A stretch of 64,000 nucleotides of DNA from JBCBRD01 sp039819785 (GTDB lineage Bacteria; Pseudomonadota; Alphaproteobacteria; Rhizobiales; Hyphomicrobiaceae): positions 9,151-73,150 of the forward strand of contig JBCBRH010000019.1 in the NCBI GenBank assembly GCA_039819785.1. The letters are read 5' to 3'. Position 1 is the stretch's first letter, and the number at the start of each line of letters is the position of its first letter. Both the position numbers and the translations under genes were made by a program. The notes under the pieces were generated by a model that ran no database searches, was not told where the DNA came from, and worked only from the letters and a program-made list of their open reading frames with translations. Shown here piece by piece: positions 8,033 to 17,203 of the stretch.

Positions 8033-8452
8033 ATGACACACAATCCGCGTACCGCAGAGCGCGACACAATACATCGATGTGTGGCAACTGAGCTGACCCT
8101 GACGGGCCAGCTCAGACGCCCTTGTGTGGTGTTCAAACGCGGGCTTTTCGCTGGCGTCGTATCAGCTGGTTTTTTGGTTGGAGCGATGCTTGCGGCCATA
8201 CCCACCAGCGTCCAAGCTGCTGGACCCGAACGCAGTGCCAACCCATTTTTGGGCGTTGACCGCAGCAAGCCCCCGCCGCGTCTTCGGCAGCCCAAACAGT
8301 TCTTTGTCGCGCCGAAAACACCGCTGAATTATTACAAAGCCAGTCCTTCCTATAGATACGATTGTTTCCGACCATGCCGGGCATCCGGGCTTAGTCCCGA
8401 GACATGTAAGCGCCGGTGTCTGGTGCAGCGGAAATGGACCCCGCCGAAGTAG
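8033..8452 (+). CDS. Small exported protein with a twin CX3C motif
   Basis: 139 aa, starting 4 nt after the stop of the His/Arg/Tyr-rich gene. A hydrophobic segment GLFAGVVSAGFLVGAMLAAI followed by SVQAA-G is a signal peptide with a long n-region; an internal GTG at about 8126 is an alternative start. The mature part is Pro/Arg/Lys-rich (RSKPPPRLRQPKQFFVAPKT) and ends with CFRPC, nine residues, then CKRRC: two CX3C pairs that could form a disulfide-bonded helical hairpin. I do not recognise the family. The tight coupling suggests it works with the upstream gene. Confidence 0.6.
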   Translation: MTHNPRTAERDTIHRCVATELTLTGQLRRPCVVFKRGLFAGVVSAGFLVGAMLAAIPTSVQAAGPERSANPFLGVDRSKPPPRLRQPKQFFVAPKTPLNYYKASPSYRYDCFRPCRASGLSPETCKRRCLVQRKWTPPK

Positions 8453-8487
8453 CGCGCTACCTGAAGCTGCGAACCGCTGATGTCTTT

Positions 8488-10572
8488 TTAAAAATCAGAA
8501 ACAAATTGCCTTTGCGCTTTAGGCCCTTGGCCATAGCGTTCCAGAACGGCGCGAGCTTTGTCCGTCAGCGCGTCGGCCATGGCCGCATGCCCCTCCGCCG
8601 TCGGGTGAAACGCACCCGAATATGTCGAAGCGAGGATCAACTGGAACCACTTCAGCCGCTGAAACTTCAGCACCTTTTGCAGCAACGACGCCGACACATG
8701 GAAGTTGCTGGTCAAGAATGCATCGTTCGGCGTGCGGAACCAGCGCTGGCGAGATGCATAAGCCCGGAACTGTGACGGATCATAGGGGTCCCACTTGCCA
8801 TCCACGTTGCGCGGCAGGCGCAGGTCATCGGCGATGGAAAACGCTGATTGGGTAAACCCTGCGCAGATGCCACGTCCGAGAAATTTGCTTCGGTGCGCGT
8901 CGACATAGGTCCAGCCGTTGCGCCGCGCGCTTTGCGCCATTTTGCGGTTGAGCCGATCTGCCACCCACACGCCTTCGCGCGCACGGCCCTGGTTCAAGGA
9001 GAAGTCCTGTACGACCTCCATGCCAGCGCTCCCCGAAGGACAAACTCTGCGGCCATCCCCCAGAAGCGCCATCTCAGGGTAGGCGGTCAGGATGATCCGG
9101 TCTGACTGCGGCCATGGCACATGCAGGACGCCGTGAAGGGCCCGGTTAAGCGCCTTGAGCCGTTCATCCAAGGTGTCCAACTCGAATGTTGCCTCTGACT
9201 GGCCGTGCACCTGTCCAAGCCAACCGCCCAGACTGCGCAGCAAGGAGCGGTCCATCAAAATGGTGTTGGCCAGGAGGCGGGCAAAACCGATGTCGTTGCC
9301 GCCAATTGAGACGAATACCAGATCGAATTTCCGTGCTTTCTTGTTGGGGCACTTGTGCAGCACCACTGTGCCTTGAAGATCGGGAACCGCGCCATTGATG
9401 TGATAAGCCTCCGGCAAATCCTTCAACGGTGCTTCGATCTGGCCGCATTGCAACCGGGCCGCAGCGGAAATCTGGGAGAGGTCCGGCGGGTTGGGCACCC
9501 ATTCGTTGCCCTTGTAGTGCAGGAACAGCCCGCGCGTGATCTCTGCTCCGGAACATGAAAATCCAGCGTAGGTGACGGCACGATGGCGGTCTTCGATCGC
9601 CAACTGAAGGGCTGCGCGCAGCTGGTGGGAATAAAGCGAACGGTGGCAGGCCTGGTCGAGCCAGCGCGCGTTGTTGCTCATGAATTCTGGGTCGCCAATG
9701 GCATCCCAAGTGCCTACGCGGGCGGGAAGGCCGATCAGATCAGCGCGCTGCGGGCCCTCCTCCATACCGTATGTCGCCGTACGTTCAGACGAGAACCGGA
9801 CGGGTTCGTCGGGATTGCCTTCCCCTGAGGCAAAGCTGTCTCCGAAACCGGCCACGAACAAGTCTGTGACCTTGGCGCTTGTTTCGGCAATCTTGCGGCC
9901 GCCGATACTCAATTCGATCGTGGCGCCGGAGGGATAGGGGATTTCGATGCGCGCTGGCTGGTTGCAGGGAACAGAGACGGCGTCCGCCGATGTGTCCTTG
10001 GAGGCGTCGGCCTTGGACAAGACGCGCCACGTACAGGTCACCAATGCAGCATCTGGAAGGTCTTCGACGTCGGCGAGTACCATGTGGGACGTGGGTGAGG
10101 CATAGGGTTCATCGCTGCTTGGGCAGACATGGCGGTTTTCAGCAGCGTTCCAACAGGTCTTGTCGACCACTTCTGCAGCCCAGCCGTTTTCCATCCGCGC
10201 CGACAACTGGCGTTCCGCACTTAGGATGGGTGTCCTGGCTTCTTGAATGGACAGCCTCTCGCGCACGGCCCGGTGGACGGCTGTATCGGCAGGGTCGACG
10301 AACAAGCGAAATGGGTTTTCAACGCGCCAAGTGATTTTCGGGGTGGCCGGTGGCGGTCCGTTGTCGGCCGGCGGCAATGGCGCGACCTCAATGCCAAACG
10401 TATTTCTGCGCAGAGCTGGCCACGACGGGGTGTCATCGTTTGTCGCTCCGGCTTGTGGTCTGCTGGCTGCCGGGGGCGCTTCCGCGGGCTGTGGAGGTGT
10501 TGCGTTTTGTGCGCTGGCCGGCGTCGCCAGACACAGTGCAAGCAGGCACGTGAGAGGGCTTGTTGGCTTCAA
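8488..10572 (-). CDS. Secreted SGNH/GDSL hydrolase-like protein
   Basis: 694 aa with signal peptide MKPTSPLTCLLALCLATPASA. A Pro-rich linker and a region of about 150 residues with Cys pairs (TCWNAAENRHVC, LVTCTWRV) precede the hydrolase domain. Block I is GFGDSFASGEGNP (nucleophile Ser246), block III is VSIGGNDIGFARLL near residue 430, and block V is FHPTAEGHAAMAD near the C-terminus supplying Asp/His. These are the SGNH catalytic blocks, so an esterase or lipase acting in the periplasm or outside the cell is likely; the substrate is unknown. It sits downstream of the phytoene-synthase-like gene on the same strand, separated by a short tandem repeat. The N-terminal region (residues about 60-235) matches nothing I recognise. 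Confidence 0.85.
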   Translation of the reverse strand: MKPTSPLTCLLALCLATPASAQNATPPQPAEAPPAASRPQAGATNDDTPSWPALRRNTFGIEVAPLPPADNGPPPATPKITWRVENPFRLFVDPADTAVHRAVRERLSIQEARTPILSAERQLSARMENGWAAEVVDKTCWNAAENRHVCPSSDEPYASPTSHMVLADVEDLPDAALVTCTWRVLSKADASKDTSADAVSVPCNQPARIEIPYPSGATIELSIGGRKIAETSAKVTDLFVAGFGDSFASGEGNPDEPVRFSSERTATYGMEEGPQRADLIGLPARVGTWDAIGDPEFMSNNARWLDQACHRSLYSHQLRAALQLAIEDRHRAVTYAGFSCSGAEITRGLFLHYKGNEWVPNPPDLSQISAAARLQCGQIEAPLKDLPEAYHINGAVPDLQGTVVLHKCPNKKARKFDLVFVSIGGNDIGFARLLANTILMDRSLLRSLGGWLGQVHGQSEATFELDTLDERLKALNRALHGVLHVPWPQSDRIILTAYPEMALLGDGRRVCPSGSAGMEVVQDFSLNQGRAREGVWVADRLNRKMAQSARRNGWTYVDAHRSKFLGRGICAGFTQSAFSIADDLRLPRNVDGKWDPYDPSQFRAYASRQRWFRTPNDAFLTSNFHVSASLLQKVLKFQRLKWFQLILASTYSGAFHPTAEGHAAMADALTDKARAVLERYGQGPKAQRQFVSDF

Positions 10573-10645
10573 GTTCTGGTTCCCCCGTGGCCGTTTCGTT
10601 CGACAACACGTGTTAGCATGTCGCGCCGTTCCCGGTGGCGCTCTC

Positions 10646-10697
10646 GGGGCGCTCTAGGGGCGCTCTAGGGGCGCTCTAGGGGCGCTCTAGGGGCGCG
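10646..10697 (-). repeat. 11-bp tandem repeat spanning a stop codon
   Basis: Four perfect copies of GGGGCGCTCTA at 10646-10656, 10657-10667, 10668-10678 and 10679-10689, with a partial copy on each side (10635-10645 and 10690-10697). Each unit contains CTA, TAG on the minus strand; the CTA at 10687-10689 is the stop codon of the upstream minus-strand gene, so the array begins inside that gene and runs into the leader of the SGNH hydrolase gene. Confidence 0.95.
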
Positions 10698-11562
10698 CGC
10701 GTAGCTTTGCCATCCCCAATCCCCAGACGCGGGAAAACGGTGCCATGTCTTGCACCGGTTCCAATGACCAACACGCCTCGCTCTTCAAGAGCTTTAAATA
10801 CGACTGTGTGAGGGCAACAGGCCTGAGTGCACTGCGCAGCGGCGGCCGCTCATCGGGGTTTGCGGCCCTGATGGCGCTTGCAACATCGGCTGCTGCGCGT
10901 TCGATGTGGCGCATTTCGTCGCGTACTGCCGATGCGCGCAGGTCGCGGCTTTTGGCATCTGTTTCACTGATCGCGGGAAGGCCTTCATTGGTGGCGTTTT
11001 GAAGCGGAAGCGGCCAGCGACCCCTGGCGGTGAAAAACGCCAGCTTCATCAGGACGCGAATACCACCTGTTACGCGACCGGCGGCTTCGACTGCGGCGCT
11101 CGCATGGGTCGAGGCTCTGCTTTCATCATGGCCACAAATGATTGCGGCGAGCCGGTAGGGGCCTGCTTCACACGCCGATAAGTAGGCGTGGTAGGCCTCG
11201 TGGGTTTCAAACGCATCTGCGTAAAAATCAGAAATGCGGGCCTCGCACAGTGTCTGCAGCGGTTCAATGGGAAGGGCGTGCGTGGTGCGCGTCTCGGTAA
11301 ACGCATCAGCTATGGGGTTGCCGGTTTTCGTTTCGGGGTTTTGGCCCAGGTTGGCCAGCCAGTCCGCCCACCATTGCAGGCGGATTTCGCCCAGCATGGG
11401 GTCACTGACGATCGCTGGGATGCGTTCGATCTCGCCGATGACGGCGGCTAGCGACACAAGTCCGTCCCGTTGAGGCGGCGGGCACAAAAGGGCTGAAAGG
11501 TATCTGTCGCGCGCGTGCTGTTTTCCAGCTTCAAAGACGGCTTCAATAAACTCAGGCTTCAA
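10687..11562 (-). CDS. Squalene/phytoene synthase-like protein (NDUFAF6 type)
   Basis: 291 aa. Family blocks include RDRYLSALLCPP, IGEIERIPAIVSDPMLGEIRLQWWADWL (residues about 40-70) and a helical C-terminal half ending LKLLKSEACWSLEPVQDM and WGLGMAKLRA. The EIRLQWW block is typical of the NDUFAF6/C8orf38 branch, which in mitochondria aids complex I assembly and is not expected to make carotenoids. I do not see the two canonical DxxxD catalytic motifs of true phytoene synthases, consistent with that branch. It is the last member of the yajC-secD-secF-Mth938 group on the minus strand, and its stop codon is supplied by an 11-bp tandem repeat. Confidence 0.8.
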   Translation of the reverse strand: MKPEFIEAVFEAGKQHARDRYLSALLCPPPQRDGLVSLAAVIGEIERIPAIVSDPMLGEIRLQWWADWLANLGQNPETKTGNPIADAFTETRTTHALPIEPLQTLCEARISDFYADAFETHEAYHAYLSACEAGPYRLAAIICGHDESRASTHASAAVEAAGRVTGGIRVLMKLAFFTARGRWPLPLQNATNEGLPAISETDAKSRDLRASAVRDEMRHIERAAADVASAIRAANPDERPPLRSALRPVALTQSYLKLLKSEACWSLEPVQDMAPFSRVWGLGMAKLRARP

Positions 11563-11652
11563 GCGTCTGGCTCCCTGGACACATCTTTCTCATGGCCATC
11601 ACGCCTTTTCACCAAACCCGCAATTTATCTGGGACCTTCAACGCGATTGCGC

Positions 11653-12066
11653 TCAATCGATGGCCAACAGGGCTGCCGCCACCGCGCGGCCTTCGCCTAG
11701 GAGCAGGTTGTAGGTCCTTGCTGCCGACCCCGTCGACATGGGTTCCAAGCCGATGTTGCGATCCTCGAAGGCCTGACGCAGGTCAGCCGATGGGAAAACC
11801 TGTAAGCTGCCGGTTCCCAGAAGCAGAAATTCGATTTGGTTTGCGGCTTCGAACACGCGGCCAAAGTCTGCTGGCCCCAGGGTCGCGGGGTCTTGCGCGT
11901 CCCAGGCATGGATCGCCGCGGGAAGGCACAGGATTGAACCCTTGTGGCTCATTTCGGCGAAGCGGAAGCCGCCATTGCCATAGGCATCGATGGGAGCGCT
12001 GCCGGGGAAGAAGGCGTCGGACGCGCCGCGTGTGATGCTCGTAGGTGCGCTGTGTTTCTCAGACAT
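11653..12066 (-). CDS. Mth938/NDUFAF3-like domain protein
   Basis: 137 aa. Features of the family are IDAYGNGGFRFAEMSHKGSI near the N-terminus, IEFLLLGTG in the middle, and IGLEPMSTGSAARTYNLLLG at the C-terminal end. The mitochondrial homologue NDUFAF3 is a complex I assembly factor; the role of bacterial members is not settled. It lies between secF and the NDUFAF6-like gene, so both complex I assembly-factor homologues sit together behind the Sec genes, an association I recall as conserved in alphaproteobacteria. Confidence 0.85.
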   Translation of the reverse strand: MSEKHSAPTSITRGASDAFFPGSAPIDAYGNGGFRFAEMSHKGSILCLPAAIHAWDAQDPATLGPADFGRVFEAANQIEFLLLGTGSLQVFPSADLRQAFEDRNIGLEPMSTGSAARTYNLLLGEGRAVAAALLAID

Positions 12067-12125
12067 GGTTGGTTCTACGATGCCTCAGGCGTTGGCGGTT
12101 TTTTTTCTCATTGCCCCGCGCAAAG

Positions 12126-12149
12126 ACCGGGCCGCGAGATGAGCCCGGT
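12126..12149 (-). terminator. Possible terminator downstream of secF
   Basis: A 7-bp perfect stem ACCGGGC / GCCCGGT with a 10-nt loop, followed on the minus strand by TCTTTG. It lies about 190 nt past the secF stop and ahead of the Mth938 gene; it could be an attenuator or a partial terminator. Confidence 0.35.
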
Positions 12150-12334
12150 TTTGGCTTGGGCCGGCGAGGACGCGCTACACCTGCCCCGCATCAAGTCCTT
12201 GATCGACCAGGTTGATCGCGCCTGACTTGCCGGTTCCAAGCGCTCGCAACTTGCTTGCTTTCAGCACCCTCAGACCGCTTGTCTTGAGCACTTCAAACCA
12301 CGTGCACCTGCCCAAAAAGCTCTCGACGTTGTCA

Positions 12335-13300
12335 TTACGCTTTCGAGATGACTTCGGTGCCGGTGGCGGCCCCTTCCTTGCTCCAGTCACGTTTGACACC
12401 GACCCACAGTAGGAACGGTGAGGCGACGAAAATCGATGACCATGTGCCTATCAGGATGCCGAACAACATGGCGAAAGCGAAGCCCTGAATGACTTCCGTG
12501 CCGAAGATGTAAATCGCGAGGACGGCGAAAAACGTCGTACCGGACGTGATCACGGTGCGCGACATGGTTTCGTTGATCGACAGGTTCATCAGTTCATCCA
12601 GCGGCTTCTTTTTGTAGCGCCGTAGATTTTCACGGATGCGGTCGAACACGACCACGGTGTCGTTGATTGAATAACCAGCCAGGGTCAACAGCGCCGCCAC
12701 CTCGGTCAGGCCAAAGGTAAGGCCCAGCAGCGAGAACACGCCCAGCGTGATGATGATGTCGTGGACGAGCGCGATGATCGCTGCGATGCCGAACTGCCAT
12801 TCGAAGCGGAACCAAATGTAGAGCAGGATTCCGAAGATCGCGGATAAGACCGCAATCAGGCCGGCCTGTTTGAGTTCACTGGAAACCGCGGGTCCGACCA
12901 CTTCACTGCGACGAATTTCGATGTCGCTGCCCAGCGCTTCCGTCACTTTGGCGGCGGCGGCCTGTTGGGCTTTTTCGCTGGAAAGCTCTTCGGTAGCAGG
13001 CTGTTCCTCCACTCGTATGAGCGCCTCATTGTCCGTATCAAGGCCCTGGATCTGCACATCACCCAGACCGAGTTGGCCGAGGTCATCCCTGAGTTGTGCG
13101 ATATCCACCGGTCCGGATTTGGTGCGGATTTCGAATAGTGACCCGCCCTTGAAGTCGATGCCGAAGTTGAGGCCGGAGGTCGCGAGGATGACGACGGCCA
13201 GCACAAAGGCGACGATTGAAACGGGCACGGCTCTGAAGCGTTGCGGCATGATGGGGAACAGCTTGCCGTGGGGCCAGAAGTCGACGCCTTTGAATTTCAT
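12335..13300 (-). CDS. secF: Protein translocase subunit SecF
   Basis: 321 aa, the usual length for a separate SecF. Six membrane segments with the periplasmic domain between the first and second. Signature blocks are GIDFKGGSLFEIR near residue 50, EVVGPAVSSEL (the conserved VGP), ALVHDIIITLGVF, GYSINDTVVVFDRIREN and SINETMSRTVITSGTT. SecDF uses the proton gradient to help draw preproteins across the inner membrane. It follows secD with a 62-nt gap and belongs to the yajC-secD-secF transcript. Confidence 0.97.
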   Translation of the reverse strand: MKFKGVDFWPHGKLFPIMPQRFRAVPVSIVAFVLAVVILATSGLNFGIDFKGGSLFEIRTKSGPVDIAQLRDDLGQLGLGDVQIQGLDTDNEALIRVEEQPATEELSSEKAQQAAAAKVTEALGSDIEIRRSEVVGPAVSSELKQAGLIAVLSAIFGILLYIWFRFEWQFGIAAIIALVHDIIITLGVFSLLGLTFGLTEVAALLTLAGYSINDTVVVFDRIRENLRRYKKKPLDELMNLSINETMSRTVITSGTTFFAVLAIYIFGTEVIQGFAFAMLFGILIGTWSSIFVASPFLLWVGVKRDWSKEGAATGTEVISKA

Positions 13301-13362
13301 ATCGAATACGTCCTTAGCGGGTCTGCGGCCTTAGCCGCTGGAAACAGATGCTGCCGCTGTGA

Positions 13363-15018
13363 TTAGAGCGGTGATGGGATCTTGCGCGTCTTCTGGCGGC
13401 CGACCCAGAGGGAGACCAACAGGCGCGTAACGGTGAAGGCAGTGAACATGGTCGCAAAGATGCCCAACGAGAGCGTGACCGCGAAGCCGCGCACCGGTCC
13501 TGAACCCAGCCAGAACATCACCACACCGGCGATGAGTGTCGTCAAGTTGCTGTCGATGATGGTGGCGAAGGCGCGCTGAAAGCCGGATTCGATGGCTGAA
13601 ATGGGCGATTTGTTGTTGCGCATCTCTTCTCGGATGCGCTCGTAAATCAGAACGTTCGCATCCACTGCCATGCCGACCGTTAAAATGAGCCCGGCGATAC
13701 CAGGCAGTGTCAGCGTTGACCCGATCATCGACATGACACCGACGATCAAAATGAGGTTCACGAGGACGGCTGCGAGCGCATAAATGCCAAACAGCCCGTA
13801 GGCAAAGAACATGAAGCCGGCAACCAGCACGGCAGCAACGGACGCTGCAATCTCACCGGAGACGATACTGTCCGCGCCAAGGGATGGCCCGACGGTTCGT
13901 TCTTCGATGATGCCGAGTGGCGTTGGCAGTGCGCCGGAACGGATCTGCACGGCCAGGTCGTTGGCTTCTTTGACCGAGAAGTTTCCGGTGATCTGCCCGC
14001 TGCCGCCGAGAATGGGGCTTTGGATGACCGGCGCGGTGATGATGGTGATGTCTTCTTTGCCCGTTTCATCCTTGCCGTTGTCTAGAACGATGGCGAAGGG
14101 GCGACCGACGTTCAGACTGGTGTAGCTCGCAAAGGCGCGCGCGCCCTTCTGGTTGAAACGAAAACTGATGATCGGCTCGTTGGTCTCTTGGCTGAAGCTG
14201 GGCTGCGCATCCACCAGGTCATCGCCGCGGACAACAGGCCGTTCGCGCACGAGGTAGCTCACACCCGGCTCATCGGGGTCGGCTGAGGGATACAGGACAT
14301 ACCCGATCGGCACCCGGCCCTGCTCGGCTTCGGTTGCGCTCATGCTGGGGTGAACATCGTGGAACGACAGTCGGGCTGTCTTGCCGATCAGAGCCTTGAG
14401 GCGTGCCGTGTCATCGAAACCTGGAACCTGCACGAGGATGCGGTCACGACCCTGGCGAACGATGGTGGGCTCGGTTGTGCCGACCGAGTCGATCCGTTTC
14501 CGGATAATCTCGATTGCCGCTGCGATGGCTGAATTCACCCGCTGGGTCTGGCCCGCATCCGTGGGTGTGACATGGATCGTGGTTGGGTCGACCTGGGTGA
14601 CCTCGATATCGGTACCGGTTGTCCCGATGAGCGGGTTTCCAACCTGCTGAATCAACAGTCGTAATTGTGCCAGCGCGCGCTCCATATCGCCAGCATCACG
14701 CAGACGGACGACCACGTTATCGTTCACCGGTCTGATACCACCGAGAAAGCCGATCCTGGCATCACGCAGCTGTTTTCGCGCATCGCCGCTCAGCGTTTTC
14801 AGTGTGTCGGTTTTGAGGGCCTGTTCCTCAATGCGCAGCAGGAGGTGCGCGCCGCCTTTTAGGTCAAGCCCGAGGCTGAGTTGGGAGTTGGGCAGAAAAC
14901 TCGGCCAATAGGGGCCTTCCAAAGTCGATTTCGAAATGAAATTCGGGACCAGTCCAACAATGCCCATGAGACAGACGAAGGCGATGGCGATGATCTTTGT
15001 ACGTGAAAAGTACAGCAT
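13363..15018 (-). CDS. secD: Protein translocase subunit SecD
   Basis: 551 aa. Blocks seen are LSLGLDLKGGAHLLL near residue 50, VGTTEPTIVRQGRDRILVQVPG, FNQKGARAFASYTSLNVGRPFAIVLD, and ALPTPLGIIEERTVGPSLG ahead of the five C-terminal membrane segments, with GMAVDANVLIYERIREEMR in the core. Partner of SecF in the proton-driven SecDF motor. Located between yajC and secF. Confidence 0.97.
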   Translation of the reverse strand: MLYFSRTKIIAIAFVCLMGIVGLVPNFISKSTLEGPYWPSFLPNSQLSLGLDLKGGAHLLLRIEEQALKTDTLKTLSGDARKQLRDARIGFLGGIRPVNDNVVVRLRDAGDMERALAQLRLLIQQVGNPLIGTTGTDIEVTQVDPTTIHVTPTDAGQTQRVNSAIAAAIEIIRKRIDSVGTTEPTIVRQGRDRILVQVPGFDDTARLKALIGKTARLSFHDVHPSMSATEAEQGRVPIGYVLYPSADPDEPGVSYLVRERPVVRGDDLVDAQPSFSQETNEPIISFRFNQKGARAFASYTSLNVGRPFAIVLDNGKDETGKEDITIITAPVIQSPILGGSGQITGNFSVKEANDLAVQIRSGALPTPLGIIEERTVGPSLGADSIVSGEIAASVAAVLVAGFMFFAYGLFGIYALAAVLVNLILIVGVMSMIGSTLTLPGIAGLILTVGMAVDANVLIYERIREEMRNNKSPISAIESGFQRAFATIIDSNLTTLIAGVVMFWLGSGPVRGFAVTLSLGIFATMFTAFTVTRLLVSLWVGRQKTRKIPSPL

Positions 15019-15232
15019 TGAGGTTTGGCCTCGTTATGGGCGGGCTGGCTGACTGGCTGGCCGAGTTATCTGGCCGGCACAGCGCCACTTTTTCGTTTTG
15101 CTCTCCGACCAGCCTTATGTCGGGGACCATATCTTAGCGTCGGGTCGCACCTTCAAGTTTCAGCGTTTGGCGCGTCCAAGCATTGGGCACGTCTCAGCGT
15201 TGGCGCACATCACATGGCGCGCCCAGCCTCGA

Positions 15233-15565
15233 TTAGGACGCGTCCTTCACCGGTTCACCCTTGGCACGCACATCCATCAACGTTGAACGCAGCACGCGGA
15301 CTTTCATTTGTTCGCTCAGTTCCACTTCAACTTCGTCGCTTTCGCCGGGCACCTTCGTGACACGGCCGACAAAGCCAGCCGATGTGACGACGGTGTCACC
15401 GCGCTTCACTTTCGAGACCATTTCAAGGTGCTGTTTAGCGCGCTGCTGCTGGGGCCTGATCAAAAGGAAATAAAACACGATGATCATCAGCAACATGGGG
15501 ACGAGAAGGCTGAAAAGCGGATCGCCACCTGGAGCACCTTGGGCGTAGGCTGGAGTAATGAACAT
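15233..15565 (-). CDS. yajC: Preprotein translocase accessory subunit YajC
   Basis: 110 aa: a single N-terminal membrane segment (PLFSLLVPMLLMIIVFYFLLI), the conserved RPQQQRAKQHLEMVSKVKRGD, and VVTSAGFVGRVTKV. YajC associates with SecDF at the inner membrane. First gene of the minus-strand yajC-secD-secF group. Confidence 0.96.
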   Translation of the reverse strand: MFITPAYAQGAPGGDPLFSLLVPMLLMIIVFYFLLIRPQQQRAKQHLEMVSKVKRGDTVVTSAGFVGRVTKVPGESDEVEVELSEQMKVRVLRSTLMDVRAKGEPVKDAS

Positions 15566-16081
15566 TCAGGTTTCCCGTTGTTATCGATGTCGTGGGGCTG
15601 CCAAACACATCAAGGCGTCGTGCCCGTATCGTTTGCTGGCATGGTGTTCGTCGTGCGGAACGCCCGACACAAGCGGTCGTTGGATGGCGTGTGTTTTCGT
15701 CGTTGTGTCCGTCAGTTCGATCCTGGGGGGTAAAGCTGCGCCTGCCCGATTGCAACACTAGGTCTGGACCCAGCTTTAGCAGTCATCGTCAGCGCCTGTT
15801 CTCCGACCCACGTTCGATTTCAGACCTCCCAAACGCCAAAACCGCCTTCCGACGCGCTATTTGGTACAATAGACGCCGTTAGACGTGGTGTTTGAGTGCG
15901 GCTGGAATATAAGTCCCAGGATCGGCAATGCAACTGCCCGATCATACGTTCTTCGGGGTTACACCACTTTGCCCTTCGGTCAGCCAGCTTTTTTTGAGGC
16001 GTACTTGCCCGTGGGCAGACTGGATAAACGCCTGCTTCCGCCCCGGCGATCAATACAAACACTGGATTTCAGCCTATTTCC
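15566..16081. other. Intergenic region between divergent yajC and ATPase genes
   Basis: About 515 bp. It must hold the promoters of yajC and of the DUF815 ATPase gene. The only structure I noticed is a short inverted repeat TAAAGCTG (15731-15738) / CAGCTTTA (15771-15778). No gene is supported. Confidence 0.4.
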
Positions 16082-17053
16082 ATGTCTCAATCGAAGTCAC
16101 AAAAGTCGTCACCATCGCGGCCTGAACCGCACCACCTCGAAGTCGGCGCAGATATGATTGACGCTGCGGCCCTTGATCAAGCCGGTGCTATGGCATTGGC
16201 TCCCGTCGACATGCTGGAACGAATCGCGGCGGCGCTGGAACGACTGGCACCGCCAACACCGCCGCTGCCGGATTTCTCAGCCGCTCAGGCTTTTGTCTGG
16301 CAATCTGCTCCAGGCGGCCATCTGTTTCAGCCGGTCTACAAGGTCAACCGTGTCCCCCTGGCGCTGTTGCAGGGTATTGATCTCATTGCCGACCATCTGC
16401 TGGACAACACCCGCAGCTTCGCTGATGGCCAATCGGCCAACAATGCGCTGCTGTGGGGTGCACGGGGTATGGGAAAGTCGTCGCTTGTGAAGGCGGCCCA
16501 TGCGGAAGTGGCCACTTCCCATCAGGCGCTCAAACTCGTTGAAATTCATCGCGAAGACATCAACGCCCTGCCCGATTGCCTCGCTATGCTGCGGGACACA
16601 CCGTTCAGGTTCATCCTGTTTTGCGATGACCTGTCGTTTGACCATGACGATACGGCATATAAGTCATTGAAGGCCGTGCTGGATGGTGGTGTCGAAGGGC
16701 GGCCCGACAACGTCGTTTTCTACGCCACGTCGAACCGTCGTCACCTGATGCCACGCGATATGATGGATAATGAGCGCTCAACGGCGATCAATCCGGACGA
16801 GGCGGTCGAAGAAAAGGTCTCGCTGTCTGATCGCTTCGGGCTGTGGCTGGGCTTCCATCGGAGTGACCAGGATCAGTATCTGGCCATGGTCACCGGGTAT
16901 GCCAAGCACTTCGGGTTGGACGTTCCACCCGAAGACCTGCGGCGACAAGCGCTGGAATGGAGTGCCACGCGGGGAGCCCGATCGGGCCGTGTTGCATGGC
17001 AGTTTATTACCGACCTAGCGGGGCGTCTTGGCCACAGGATCACGCTCACTTGA
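16082..17053 (+). CDS. DUF815 family AAA-type ATPase
   Basis: 323 aa. A low-complexity N-terminus and a Pro-rich linker (RLAPPTPPLPDF) precede a P-loop GARGMGKSSLVKA (Walker A, residues about 125-137). Walker B lies in FILFCDDLSFD, followed by the diagnostic LKAVLDGGVEGRPDNVVFYATSNRRHL and SLSDRFGLWLGF. DUF815 ATPases have no settled function. The neighbourhood yajC-ATPase-M23-surE is, from memory, common in alphaproteobacteria. No strong ribosome binding site precedes ATG 16082; ATG 16154 is an alternative. Confidence 0.85.
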   Translation: MSQSKSQKSSPSRPEPHHLEVGADMIDAAALDQAGAMALAPVDMLERIAAALERLAPPTPPLPDFSAAQAFVWQSAPGGHLFQPVYKVNRVPLALLQGIDLIADHLLDNTRSFADGQSANNALLWGARGMGKSSLVKAAHAEVATSHQALKLVEIHREDINALPDCLAMLRDTPFRFILFCDDLSFDHDDTAYKSLKAVLDGGVEGRPDNVVFYATSNRRHLMPRDMMDNERSTAINPDEAVEEKVSLSDRFGLWLGFHRSDQDQYLAMVTGYAKHFGLDVPPEDLRRQALEWSATRGARSGRVAWQFITDLAGRLGHRITLT

Positions 17054-17203
17054 TTGCCGAACAGCGTTTGGTGTCAAAAAAAGACAGTTTTCGTCTTAAG
17101 CGGGCAACTTTCTTAAGCATAACGTGCTTTAACCGGTTGCAAAGAGAACCGCGTGGCGTCTGCTACGGCCTTATCAAAGCGATATGAATTTCGGGGTAAG
17201 TTG

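Noticed and set aside
15731..15778. Short inverted repeat near yajC considered as an operator
   Set aside because: Eight-base arms 32 nt apart in a 515-bp region are expected by chance; kept only as a note.
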